64,000 nucleotides of DNA. Source: Streptomyces sp. NBC_00490 (lineage in GTDB: Bacteria > Actinomycetota > Actinomycetes > Streptomycetales > Streptomycetaceae). The notes beneath the pieces are model-generated. The model ran no database searches. It worked only from the letters and a program-made list of their open reading frames with translations, and was not told the origin of the DNA. The stretch's first letter is position 1. Every line of letters starts with the position of its first letter. Shown piece after piece: positions 8,215 to 16,173 of this stretch. The stretch covers positions 9,300,001 to 9,364,000 of the forward strand of contig NZ_CP107869.1 in NCBI RefSeq assembly GCF_036013645.1, written 5' to 3'. Position numbers and translations under genes: made by a program.

Positions 8215-9018
8215 TCAGTGATCCTGCTTACGCCCCCGCACTGCCCACGCGCGGGCCCTCAGCGCGATCGTGCCGTCGGCCCCCGCCGGCACCCGGTCGC
8301 GGAGCGTCTGCCGCAGCCGTTCCCGGGTGGCCGGTGAGAGGGTGGCGACGTAACCGGGGGCGGGGCCCTGGCCGGAGAGGAACGGGGACCACAGGTCGTC
8401 GAAGTGGGGGAAGTGGGTGGTGATGTCGATCGGTGCGACCGTCACCCCGGTCAGCCCGGCCTCGTCCCACAGGTCGCGCAGTGCGGTCGGATCGCAGAGC
8501 GGGAAGCGGCGGCTCTCGTCGTGGGCGGACGCCGATGGGTCCACGGTCGTCGCGGCGGCCCAGAAGTGGCGCAGGAACTCCATGCCCTCGGCGTAGTCCC
8601 ACACATAGGCGGCGACCAGGCCGCCGGGCCGCACCGCGCGCACCGCCTCGGCGACCGCGACGCCGGGCGTGGGGAGGAAGTTGAGGACCAGTCCGCTGAC
8701 GGCCACGTCGAAGTCCGCGTCCCGCACCGGCAGGGCCCGGGCGTCCGCCACCGCGAAGCGGGCCGGTGCGGGGGTCGAGGCGCGGGCCGTGGTGAGGAAC
8801 CCGGCGGACCCGTCAAGGCCGAGCAGCGTCCGGGGCCGGCAGCGGGCGGCCACCGTGGAGGTCAGGGCGCCCGAGCCGCATCCGATGTCCAGCCACCGTG
8901 CGCCGGGCGGGCAGGGGAGCCACGCCACGAACTCGTCGGCCACGAGCCGGCTCCAGCGGCCCATGTACCGCTCGTACGCGTCCCCGGCCGCCCATACGTC
9001 GAAGCGTCGTTCGGTCAC
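8215..9018 (-). CDS. Class I SAM-dependent methyltransferase
   Basis: This methyltransferase of ~267 residues has the SAM-binding motif I LDIGCGSGALT near residue 42, an acidic residue ending motif II (LLGLDGS), and the motif IV/post-IV region VRPGGLVAAYVWDY. It belongs to the broad Methyltransf_11/25 group, so the substrate cannot be told. Two starts are possible: GTG at 9018, after AAGG at a good distance, or GTG at 9042, which overlaps the upstream EamA stop as GTGA. The shorter one is given. It probably forms an operon with the EamA transporter. Confidence 0.83.
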   Translation of the reverse strand: MTERRFDVWAAGDAYERYMGRWSRLVADEFVAWLPCPPGARWLDIGCGSGALTSTVAARCRPRTLLGLDGSAGFLTTARASTPAPARFAVADARALPVRDADFDVAVSGLVLNFLPTPGVAVAEAVRAVRPGGLVAAYVWDYAEGMEFLRHFWAAATTVDPSASAHDESRRFPLCDPTALRDLWDEAGLTGVTVAPIDITTHFPHFDDLWSPFLSGQGPAPGYVATLSPATRERLRQTLRDRVPAGADGTIALRARAWAVRGRKQDH

Positions 9019-9038
9019 CCCTCCACCTTGCACCGGTC

Positions 9039-9956
9039 TCACCGGCGATCGCAGGCGGAGGGCTCAGGTGCGGGAGGCGTGAGGGCTCGCGGACGGGAGT
9101 CCCGTGGAGCCGGGCGCGCGGGCCTGCCGAGGACCACGCCGATCAGCACGAGCGCCAGCCCGCACAGTTGCCGGCCCGTCATCGCCTCGCCCGCGACGGC
9201 CGTGCCGAGCAGCACACCGGTCACCGGGTTGAGCAGCCCGATCAGACCCACGGTCGCCGCGGGCAGATGGCGCAGTCCGGCGAACCAGACGGTGAAGGCC
9301 AGCGCGGTGGCGACCAGGGAGACATAGCCGAAGGCGAGGAGCGCCGACCAGGAGAGCGCGGGTGGCGGGCCCTCCACGGCCGCGGCGACCGGCAGCAGGA
9401 ACACCGCTCCGGCGGTCAGCTGCCAGGCGGTGGAGGCGAGCACGTCCGTACCGGCGTTCCACCGCTTGGTCAGGATGTGACCGAAGGCCGAGACCAGCAT
9501 CGCCCCCGCCGAGGCGAGGACGCCCGGCACGTTCACCCCGCCGTCCCCGGTGAGCAGCATCAGGCACACCCCGCCCAGCCCGACCGCCGCGCCGGTCAGG
9601 TGCGCGAGGCCGGGCCGTTCGGCGACCAGGGGCCAGGCGATGAGCATCATCGTCAGCGGGGACATCGCCATGACGGTCGAGGCGATGCTCGTCGGAAGCA
9701 GCTGGGAAGCGACGTAGACGAGCACGAAGAACACGCTCACATTGAGCAGCCCCAGCACCGCCGACCGCCACCACCACGCGCCGCGCGGCAGCTTCCGGCA
9801 CAGCGCGAGCAGGACGAGCCCGGCGGGCAGCGCCCGCAGGGCGGCCCCGTACAGCGGACTGTCGGCGGGGAGGTACTCGTGCGTGACGAAGTAGTTGGTG
9901 CCCCAGGCCACCGGCGCGACCGCGGTCAGGGCCACCCAGCGTGCATTAGCTTCCAT
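9039..9956 (-). CDS. EamA/DMT-family transporter
   Basis: This is a 305-residue membrane protein with ten predicted helices in two EamA repeats. The conserved start WVALTAVAPVAWGTNYFV is typical of the RhaT/EamA drug/metabolite exporters. The ATG at 9956 lies in the middle of a perfect palindrome, so the bound regulator would sit directly on the start codon. The divergent MarR gene is the likely repressor. A methyltransferase follows at once on the same strand. Confidence 0.87.
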   Translation of the reverse strand: MEANARWVALTAVAPVAWGTNYFVTHEYLPADSPLYGAALRALPAGLVLLALCRKLPRGAWWWRSAVLGLLNVSVFFVLVYVASQLLPTSIASTVMAMSPLTMMLIAWPLVAERPGLAHLTGAAVGLGGVCLMLLTGDGGVNVPGVLASAGAMLVSAFGHILTKRWNAGTDVLASTAWQLTAGAVFLLPVAAAVEGPPPALSWSALLAFGYVSLVATALAFTVWFAGLRHLPAATVGLIGLLNPVTGVLLGTAVAGEAMTGRQLCGLALVLIGVVLGRPARPAPRDSRPRALTPPAPEPSACDRR

Positions 9957-9982
9957 GGAAGCCAATATAGCTTCCCGGGAAG
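9949..9982. promoter_or_regulatory. Twin MarR operators
   Basis: Two perfect palindromes lie in the EamA/MarR gap: GCTTCCATGGAAGC at 9949-9962 and CTTCCCGGGAAG at 9971-9982. They share the half site GCTTCC/GGAAG. Their centres are 21 bp apart, about two helical turns, so two dimers could bind on the same DNA face. The first includes the EamA start codon; the second is 13 bp before the MarR start. Confidence 0.7.
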
Positions 9983-9995
9983 GTATTGTGACCCC

Positions 9996-10520
9996 ATGGA
10001 AGAACTCGACCGCGTGGCCCGCATCCAGGCCGACTGGCGTCGTGAACGACCCGACGTCGACGTCACCCCGCAGGGAGTGATCGGCCGACTGCACCGCCTG
10101 GCCGACCGGCTCACCGAGGAGCTCTGCCTCGTCTACGGCGACTACGGCCTGAGCGAGGGGGAGTTCGACGTCCTGTGCGCCCTGCGCCGCGCGGGCGAGC
10201 CCTATGAACGGGCGCCCGGCGAGCTCGCCGCCCACACCATGGTCACCACCGGCGCGATGACGAAGCGGATCGACCGCCTGGAGCGTGCCGGACTGGTCAC
10301 CCGTCGACGCGCCGCCGACGACCAGAGGGGCCGGATCGTCGCCCTCACCAGGCCCGGCCGCGAACTGATCGACCGGGCCTTCACCGACCACATGCGCAAC
10401 GAACGCCGACTCCTGGACCTGCTGACACCCGGCGAGGCCGAGACCCTCGAAACGCTTCTCACGACCTGGCTCGCCCGGGTGGATTCCCCCGGCGGCCAGC
10501 AGGACGCGCGCACCGACTGA
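9996..10520 (+). CDS. MarR-family transcriptional regulator
   Basis: This 174-residue winged-helix regulator has the MarR recognition region APGELAAHTMVTTGAMTKRI followed by the wing RAGLVTRRRAADDQRGRIVALT. N- and C-terminal helices supply the dimer interface. It is divergent from the EamA transporter and lies beside two palindromes that fit MarR-dimer binding, so it most likely represses both itself and the transporter. The ligand is unknown. Confidence 0.88.
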   Translation: MEELDRVARIQADWRRERPDVDVTPQGVIGRLHRLADRLTEELCLVYGDYGLSEGEFDVLCALRRAGEPYERAPGELAAHTMVTTGAMTKRIDRLERAGLVTRRRAADDQRGRIVALTRPGRELIDRAFTDHMRNERRLLDLLTPGEAETLETLLTTWLARVDSPGGQQDARTD

Positions 10521-10543
10521 TGCCCCAGCGGCCGCACGCCGCC

Positions 10544-11515
10544 TCAGACCGTGACGACCAGCTTGCCCCGCGGATGCCCCTTCTCCAGGTGGCGTACGGC
10601 GTCGGCCGCCTCGGCCAGGGGATAGGCGCGGTCGATGACCGGGGTGATCGCGCCCGACTCGACGAGGGCCTTGAGCGTGAGGAGGTCCTGCTGCCGGGTG
10701 ACCGCGAACACCGGTCGCAGACGCTGGCCCACGAACGCGGAGACGACCAGTCCGCGGACCCACCGGTCCAGGCCGCCGAGCACGGGGCCCGCGTCCTCGC
10801 CGCCGACGAGGACGGCGGTGCCGCGCGGGGCGAGGACACGGCGCAGCCGGGTCAGGGAGCGGTTGCCGGCGGCGTCGACGATCAGGTCGTAGCGGACGGG
10901 CCGGTCGGTGATGTCCTCGTGGGTGTAGTCGATGACGTCGGTGGCGCCGAGCGAACGGACCAGGTCGCCCGCGGTGGGGCCGCAGACGCCGGTGACCTGG
11001 GCGCCGTAGTGCGTCGCGAGCTGGACGGCGTACGTTCCCACCCCGCCCGACGCGCCGATGACGAGGGCCTTCTGCCCCGGCCGGGGCAGCGCCAGGGCGA
11101 GGGCCTGGAGGGCGGTGACGCCGGAGACGGGCAGGGCGGCGGCCTGCTCGAAGGAGAGGCTCGCGGGCTTGGCGGCGAGCTGTCCGGCCTTGCCGCGCGC
11201 GTACTCGGCGAAGGAGCCGTCGCACTGGCCGAAGACCTCGTCGCCGGGCTTGAACCCGGTCACCTCGGCGCCCACGGCCTCGACACGTCCGGCGGCGTCC
11301 CAGCCGCGCACGGTGTGGGCGGGGCGGCGCAGCCCGAGCTGTGGACTGAGCCGGGCGATGTAGGGCCGTCCGGTCATCAGGTGCCAGACGCTCGGGTCGA
11401 CGCCGGCGGCCCGCACCTCGACGAGCACCTCGTCGGCGCGGGGGACGGGACGGTCGATGTCCCGTAGGCACAGTGTGTCGGTGGAGCCGTAGGCGTTCTG
11501 GACGATGGCCTTCAC
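10544..11515 (-). CDS. Zinc-less NAD(P)-dependent alcohol dehydrogenase / quinone reductase
   Basis: This is a 323-residue medium-chain dehydrogenase/reductase. It has the GroES-like N-terminal half and a Rossmann half with VIGASGGVGTYAVQLA (about residue 150). The catalytic and structural zinc cysteines of classical alcohol dehydrogenases are absent, placing it with quinone oxidoreductases and enoyl reductases of the MDR superfamily. It converges on the MarR gene, with only 23 bp between them. The substrate is not predictable. Confidence 0.83.
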   Translation of the reverse strand: MKAIVQNAYGSTDTLCLRDIDRPVPRADEVLVEVRAAGVDPSVWHLMTGRPYIARLSPQLGLRRPAHTVRGWDAAGRVEAVGAEVTGFKPGDEVFGQCDGSFAEYARGKAGQLAAKPASLSFEQAAALPVSGVTALQALALALPRPGQKALVIGASGGVGTYAVQLATHYGAQVTGVCGPTAGDLVRSLGATDVIDYTHEDITDRPVRYDLIVDAAGNRSLTRLRRVLAPRGTAVLVGGEDAGPVLGGLDRWVRGLVVSAFVGQRLRPVFAVTRQQDLLTLKALVESGAITPVIDRAYPLAEAADAVRHLEKGHPRGKLVVTV

Positions 11516-11632
11516 AAGGGCTCTCCTTGACCGCCGATTGGTCGGGATTCCCTCGGATCGTCGCGGTGAACCGTGCCGTCGGCCAGTGCCCGGGGTAGGA
11601 CTGCGTCAGGAGTCGAGGAGAGGGCGGACGCG

Positions 11633-11731
11633 ATGCGCAGGATTCCTGTCCGGGCCGTCCAGGTGGTCGGAGTGCTCGCGGTGGTGGTGGTCGCGTTGTG
11701 GCTGGCGACCTTGCTCGTCAAGAACTTCTGA
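11633..11731 (+). CDS. Single-span membrane peptide, 32 residues
   Basis: This short frame encodes a basic head (MRRIPVRAVQ), one hydrophobic helix of about 19 residues rich in Val, Leu and Ala, and a short KNF tail. A purine-rich stretch (GAGGAGAGGG, about 11612-11621) lies upstream, though its spacing to the ATG is rather long, and a strong hairpin terminator begins five bases after the stop. The positive-inside arrangement and the isolated transcription unit support a real small membrane protein. Function unknown. A chance frame cannot be excluded. Confidence 0.5.
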   Translation: MRRIPVRAVQVVGVLAVVVVALWLATLLVKNF

Positions 11732-11735
11732 TGCC

Positions 11736-11774
11736 GGGCCCCCGCACCGCGAACCGCCGTGGGTGCGAGGGCCC
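11736..11774. terminator. Hairpin terminator after the small membrane peptide
   Basis: GGGCCCCCGCACC (11736-11748) pairs with GGGTGCGAGGGCCC (11761-11774), leaving one mismatch and a short loop. It sits between the convergent 32-residue peptide and the YcnI gene and may act on both strands. There is no long U-tract, as is usual in Streptomyces. Confidence 0.65.
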
Positions 11775-11792
11775 TTGGAGCGTGCTGCCGGA

Positions 11793-12512
11793 CTACTGCT
11801 GAGCGCCGCCGCGGCGCCGTACGACGAGAACGACCGCCCCGGCCACGAGCAGGACCGCCGCCGCGATACCGATCCACGCGCCCGTGGACAGACCGCTGTC
11901 CTCGTCCTGCTCGGTGTCGGCGGCCTGCGGGGTGGGGGAGACGCCGGTCTGCGTGGTGGTGGGCGTCGGCGTCGGGGTCGGCGACGCGCTGGGGGTGGGG
12001 CTCACCGTGGTCGCGCCCGGCGCGGCCGCCTTCAGTTCGAGGACCGGGGCCTCGTTGCCGTGACCGTGACCGTGCCCGTCGTCGGACTCACCCAGTTCGA
12101 TCCAGCGGTCGACCTTGCCGTCGCTGTAGGTCTGGAGCGTCTTGAACACCAGCTCCTTCGCGTCGGGCAACTGCCGTACGACGACCGAGTGCTCGGCGTC
12201 GCCACCGACCTTCACGGCCGGGCCCTTGACGGTGTAACCGTCGTCCGTGGTGGCGAACTTCCAGCCCTCGGGGCCGTCCTTGTACGTCACGTCGGACGGG
12301 GCGATGCCCTTGGGCAGGATCACCCGGAGCTGGGTGATGCCGGCGGACGCCGACTCCGACTCGGCGGTGAAGGTGAGTTCGACGTCCTGGGCGAGGGCCT
12401 GGGCGCCGTCGGCCTCGACCTCCACATGGGCGGCGGCCGGAACGGCGCTGAGCAGGACGGCGGTTGCCGCGGCCGCGGCGGCGACGGCGAGGCGGCGAGT
12501 GGTGCGGGACAT
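11793..12512 (-). CDS. YcnI-family (DUF1775) exported copper-associated protein
   Basis: This 239-residue protein has a Sec signal peptide (about residues 1-28, ending AAA) so that the mature chain starts HVEVEAD. In YcnI proteins the N-terminal His is part of a Cu(II) site with a conserved Trp. A DUF1775 domain follows (about residues 29-165) with an internal HGHGHG run, then a Pro/Thr-rich stalk, and a C-terminal transmembrane helix with a basic anchor (VVRRRGG). It is probably displayed on the outer face of the membrane in copper handling. The His-rich membrane gene upstream is likely in the same unit. Confidence 0.85.
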   Translation of the reverse strand: MSRTTRRLAVAAAAAATAVLLSAVPAAAHVEVEADGAQALAQDVELTFTAESESASAGITQLRVILPKGIAPSDVTYKDGPEGWKFATTDDGYTVKGPAVKVGGDAEHSVVVRQLPDAKELVFKTLQTYSDGKVDRWIELGESDDGHGHGHGNEAPVLELKAAAPGATTVSPTPSASPTPTPTPTTTQTGVSPTPQAADTEQDEDSGLSTGAWIGIAAAVLLVAGAVVLVVRRRGGAQQ

Positions 12513-12569
12513 GGGTGTCTCCAGGCAGGGGGGTGCGCCGGGGCGGCGTGAACAGGCCTCCCGGCTGGG

Positions 12570-13217
12570 TCAGTTGGCTTCGGCCGACCCGGACGCGGGA
12601 GGACCGCGCCGTACCACCGCATACGCGAGCACCGGACCGGTGGCCGCGGACCATCCGGTCTCCATCGGCACGAGCACCGGCGGCCAAAGCCGCACCGCCG
12701 TCCGGGGCCGTGTGAACAACGCGCGCGCCGCGGCGACATGGGCACGCGCCGCGTCGAACACCGCGGCCACGCCACGCGCGACGGTCCAGCACGCCGCGTC
12801 CGCGCGGTGCAGCAGCACCGCGACGAGCACGGCGGCCACGGCGTGGGCCGCCGCCATCGCCACGGAGTCGTACGAGGCCGAGTGGGCGTCCCGCATGTGG
12901 TGACCGTGCTGGTGAGCGGGCGGCTGCGCGTGCGCGCCGAGGGTCAGCCACAGGTGCAGCCCGGACTGGCCTACGACACTGCAGGCCACGACCGTTCCCA
13001 TGCGCCGGGGACGCCGTATGCCGACCAGCCCCAGACCGAAGAGCGCGGCGGCCACGGCCGAGCCCTGCGCCCACGGCACGGCGCCCTCGGCGGCCAGATG
13101 ATGCGCGCTGACCCCCAGCACCGTGCCGACGACGGCGAACACCGCGGCCCGCAGAACGGGCAGGGGCGCTGGACGGTGTGTGGCGGGTTGGGGCATGACC
13201 TGCTCATCTTGGGCCAT
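12570..13217 (-). CDS. His-rich integral membrane protein, possible copper partner of YcnI
   Basis: This 215-residue protein has about four hydrophobic segments. The loop near residue 100 contains HQHGHHMRDAH, a plausible metal-binding cluster, and an SAHHLAAE motif lies in the first membrane region. I cannot assign a family. It is on the same strand as, and 57 bp upstream of, the YcnI gene, and many ycnI loci hold membrane copper proteins, so a metal-related role is reasonable. An alternative start at 13196 (MPQPATHRP) is possible. Confidence 0.62.
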   Translation of the reverse strand: MAQDEQVMPQPATHRPAPLPVLRAAVFAVVGTVLGVSAHHLAAEGAVPWAQGSAVAAALFGLGLVGIRRPRRMGTVVACSVVGQSGLHLWLTLGAHAQPPAHQHGHHMRDAHSASYDSVAMAAAHAVAAVLVAVLLHRADAACWTVARGVAAVFDAARAHVAAARALFTRPRTAVRLWPPVLVPMETGWSAATGPVLAYAVVRRGPPASGSAEAN

Positions 13218-13278
13218 GGGTCGCCCGGCGCGCAGGCCGGTCGGTAAATGAGACGGACGCCTCGGCCCGGTCAGCGCG

Positions 13279-13791
13279 TCACAGCTTGAAGACCACGCCG
13301 CGCCACGTCCATCCCGCGCCGAGGACCGCCGCGCGCAGTGGGTCCTTGAGTTCCGCGGGGTCGAAGCGGAACACCTCCGTCCTGTGCCTCCGGCCGTCCT
13401 CCCCGCGCTCGTACGTCCATTGCCGGCTGACCGCGGAGACCTGCCCGCGCGAGTACTCGCGCGAGATGGCCAGCCGGGGCGTCTCCCCGACCCAGGTGAC
13501 CTGCCACTGCTCGTCGACCGCCCGCACCTCCTGGTCGTCCGGGACCAGGCGCATCCGCGTCCGGAGCGTCGACGTGAGCTGGGTGCGGGCGAAGAAGGTG
13601 TGCCAGGCGGGTTCCTCGATCCGCCACTCCGCGACCAGGTCGGCGCGCTCGTCGGGCCGGGCGTTGCGCACGACGCACGGCGCGTCGGGCCTGTTGACGG
13701 CGAGCAGCGCGGCCCGGACCTCCTCGGCGGAACGCGAGGCGATGCCGCGGTCGGGGTGGCGAGTGCCGGTCAGCTTGTCGAAAAGGCCCAT
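13279..13791 (-). CDS. Uncharacterised protein starting MGLFDKLTG
   Basis: This 170-residue soluble protein has no recognised domain. It begins MGLFDKLTGTRHPD and has a mixed alpha/beta pattern with several Trp residues in its second half (QWQVTWVGE, TWRGVVFKL). The start at 13791 is preferred to the longer frame to 13908, because the extra upstream residues are coded in AT-rich promoter-like DNA. It is divergent from the large catabolic operon and could share its promoter region. Confidence 0.6.
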   Translation of the reverse strand: MGLFDKLTGTRHPDRGIASRSAEEVRAALLAVNRPDAPCVVRNARPDERADLVAEWRIEEPAWHTFFARTQLTSTLRTRMRLVPDDQEVRAVDEQWQVTWVGETPRLAISREYSRGQVSAVSRQWTYERGEDGRRHRTEVFRFDPAELKDPLRAAVLGAGWTWRGVVFKL

Positions 13792-13910
13792 CGGGTCAAA
13801 GTACGGAACCAGAACGTACGGCGCCGCCTTGATTTCGCTACAAGTTCCGAAATTATTCGCGACGGCTCCGTGCATATGGCCGAAATGCATGCCTCGTAGC
13901 TTCGTCATCG

Positions 13911-13923
13911 GGTCCGCCGGACC
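13911..13923. promoter_or_regulatory. Palindrome upstream of the ABC-sugar operon
   Basis: GGTCCGCCGGACC is a perfect 13-bp dyad around a central C, ending 38 bp before the GTG start of the binding-protein gene. It is a candidate operator for the ROK regulator in the operon or for an unlinked regulator. Nearby TGCAT and ATGCA half sites (13871-13889) flank a locally AT-rich zone that may hold the promoter. Confidence 0.4.
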
Positions 13924-13961
13924 GAAAACGCTACTTCCCCCTGAAATTCCAGGAGCCCAAG

Positions 13962-15263
13962 GTGCCCAACCTCTCCAGACGCGGTGCCCTGAAGCTGACC
14001 GCCGGCATGGCCGTCCTCGGCACCCTCGGCCTCACCGGCTGCGGACGCGAGGACGGCGCCGCCGCCGCGAAGTCCTCCGCCTCGCCCGTCGGGGACTCGC
14101 CGGCCACCGGAACCGTCACGGTGTGGGCCGCGCAGGGCGACGCCGATGTGCTCGACAAGGTCATCAAGCCGTTCAAGAGCGCCAACCCCGACGTCACCGT
14201 GAAGTTCACGCTGATCCCGAACGCCGACTACTACACCAAGCTGCAGTCGGCGGTCGCGGCGGGCAAGGGGCCCGACATCGCCCAGTTCTTCCCCGAGTCG
14301 CAGGCCCAGTTCCTCGACCCGTCGATCCTCCAGCCGGTGCCGGACGGCCTCGTCGACCCGAACAGCTTCTTCAAGAGCCTCTGGGACGCGGGCGTCGTCG
14401 ACGACGTGGCCTACACGGTGCCCTGGTACGCCTACACGTACGCCCTCGTGTACCGCTCCGATCTGGCCAAGAAGGCGGGCGTCGAGGCGCCGGCCACATG
14501 GGACGAGATGGTGCCGTTCTTCAGGGCCCTCCAGAGCGCCGGCGCCAGGCACGGTCTCGCGGCCGACATCGGGTGGGACATCTTCAACGGCCAGGACGTC
14601 GCGATGTACGCATGGCAGGCGGGCGGCTCGCTGCTCTCCTCCGGCGGGAAGTGGACCCTCGACACCCCGGCGATGATCGACGCGCTCAAGTACAACGCGT
14701 CGTTCTTCACCTCGGGCGTCGCCGACACCGCCACGCCCACCTTCCTCGACGCGCAGCCGTACTTCGTCAGCGGGAAGACCGCCACGATGATCACCGGCCC
14801 ATGGGTGGTCGGCCAGCTCGACACCGCCGCGAAGAAGGACGGCTGGACCGCGTCCCACGTCGCCACCGCACCCCTGCCGGCAGGCTCCTCGGGCAGCGTC
14901 TCCTTCTCCGCCGGCGGCAGCTGGGGCGTCCTCGCGGACAGCGGCAACGCCGACGCCTCGTGGAAGCTCGTCCGGCACATAGCGCAGCCGAGCACCCAGG
15001 TCGCGCAGTACAAGGCGTACAGCTCGCTGCCCGCGGTGGTCTCCGCCTGGGACGACCCCGCGATCAAGGGGCAGCCGCTCCTCGGCGCCTTCCTCACGCA
15101 GCTCAAGAACACCCGGACGTTCCCGCAGGTCAGCACCTGGCAGCAGGTCGCGACCCGGATCGGCAAGGAGATGGAGGCCGTCGCCAGGGGTACGTCGACC
15201 GCGGAGAAGGCCGCCGCGGGCATCCAGTCGTACGCCGACAGCCTCGGCACGGGCGCGAAGTGA
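13962..15263 (+). CDS. ABC-transporter sugar-binding lipoprotein (family 1)
   Basis: This is a 433-residue extracellular solute-binding protein. The signal region has a twin-arginine (SRRGALKL) and a lipobox LTGC giving lipidated Cys27. Residues 49 onward form a family 1 (maltose/oligosaccharide type) binding protein, with VTVWAAQGDADVLDK at the start of the mature fold. The GTG start follows AGGAG. It is the first gene of an operon with two MalF/MalG-type permeases. No ATPase gene is present, which is normal in Streptomyces, where MsiK serves many sugar importers. Confidence 0.9.
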   Translation: MPNLSRRGALKLTAGMAVLGTLGLTGCGREDGAAAAKSSASPVGDSPATGTVTVWAAQGDADVLDKVIKPFKSANPDVTVKFTLIPNADYYTKLQSAVAAGKGPDIAQFFPESQAQFLDPSILQPVPDGLVDPNSFFKSLWDAGVVDDVAYTVPWYAYTYALVYRSDLAKKAGVEAPATWDEMVPFFRALQSAGARHGLAADIGWDIFNGQDVAMYAWQAGGSLLSSGGKWTLDTPAMIDALKYNASFFTSGVADTATPTFLDAQPYFVSGKTATMITGPWVVGQLDTAAKKDGWTASHVATAPLPAGSSGSVSFSAGGSWGVLADSGNADASWKLVRHIAQPSTQVAQYKAYSSLPAVVSAWDDPAIKGQPLLGAFLTQLKNTRTFPQVSTWQQVATRIGKEMEAVARGTSTAEKAAAGIQSYADSLGTGAK

Positions 15264-15270
15264 GCCGCCC

Positions 15271-16173
15271 ATGACCACCACCTCTGTCGCCCGGCCCCGG
15301 CGGCGCGCCCGTCGTACCGCCGTCGCCTGGCTGTTCCTCGCGCCGTTCGCCGTGGTGTTCCTGGTCTACACGGCCATCCCCACCGTCGCCGCGCTCGGCT
15401 TCAGCCTCACCGATCTGCGGGGCACCGACCTCAAGCATCCGTTCGCGGTCGACTTCACCGGCCTGGACAACTTCGTCCGGCTGTTCCAGGACGACAGCTT
15501 CCTGCGCGACATCCTGAACACCGCCCTGTTCGTGGCCGTCGGCGTGCCGCTGACCATGGCCATCGGCTTCGCCCTGGCCGTGGCGCTGAACTCCGGCATC
15601 CGCCGACTGCGCGGCACCTTCCGCACGCTGTTCTTCGCGCCGGTCGTCACCAACGTCGTGGCGGTCGCCCTGATCTGGCAGTACGCCTTCTACGCCGACG
15701 GCACCGTCAACAGAGGGCTCGACGCGGTCGGGCTCGCCGGACCGAACTGGCTGGACGACCCGAACCTCGCCATGCCCGTGGTCATCCTGCTCGGCGTCTG
15801 GCGCAACTTCGGCACCGCGATGGTGCTGTTCCTCGCCGGTCTGCAGGCCATACCGGACGACGTGTACGAGGCCGCCTCCCTCGACGGGGCGGGAAAGTGG
15901 CGGCAGCTGAGGCACATCACCCTGCCGCTGCTGCTGCCCACCACTCTGATGGTGTCGGTGCTGCTGACCGTCTTCTACCTCCAGGTCTTCGACGAGCCCT
16001 ATCTGCTCACGGACGGCGGCCCGCTCGGCTCCACCGAGTCCGTGGCGCTGTACACCTACCACCAGTTCGGGGCAGGCGAGTTCGGGATGTCCTCGGCCGC
16101 GTCCTTCGTGATGCTCGTCCTGGTGGCCCTGGTGAGTCTTGTCCAGTTCCGACTGCTGAGGCCCCGCACATGA
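15271..16173 (+). CDS. Sugar ABC-transporter permease (MalF type)
   Basis: This is a 300-residue membrane subunit with six predicted helices. The cytoplasmic EAA loop, contact point for the ATPase, is YEAASLDGAGKWRQLRHITLPLL, cut here to its core EAASLDGAGKW. It starts seven bases after the binding-protein stop and its own stop overlaps the next permease as ATGA, so translation is coupled. Confidence 0.92.
   Translation: MTTTSVARPRRRARRTAVAWLFLAPFAVVFLVYTAIPTVAALGFSLTDLRGTDLKHPFAVDFTGLDNFVRLFQDDSFLRDILNTALFVAVGVPLTMAIGFALAVALNSGIRRLRGTFRTLFFAPVVTNVVAVALIWQYAFYADGTVNRGLDAVGLAGPNWLDDPNLAMPVVILLGVWRNFGTAMVLFLAGLQAIPDDVYEAASLDGAGKWRQLRHITLPLLLPTTLMVSVLLTVFYLQVFDEPYLLTDGGPLGSTESVALYTYHQFGAGEFGMSSAASFVMLVLVALVSLVQFRLLRPRT

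Noticed and set aside
8898..9995. Plus-strand frame leading into the MarR gene
   Set aside because: It is opposite the EamA gene; MarR family length and the operators place the true start at 9996.
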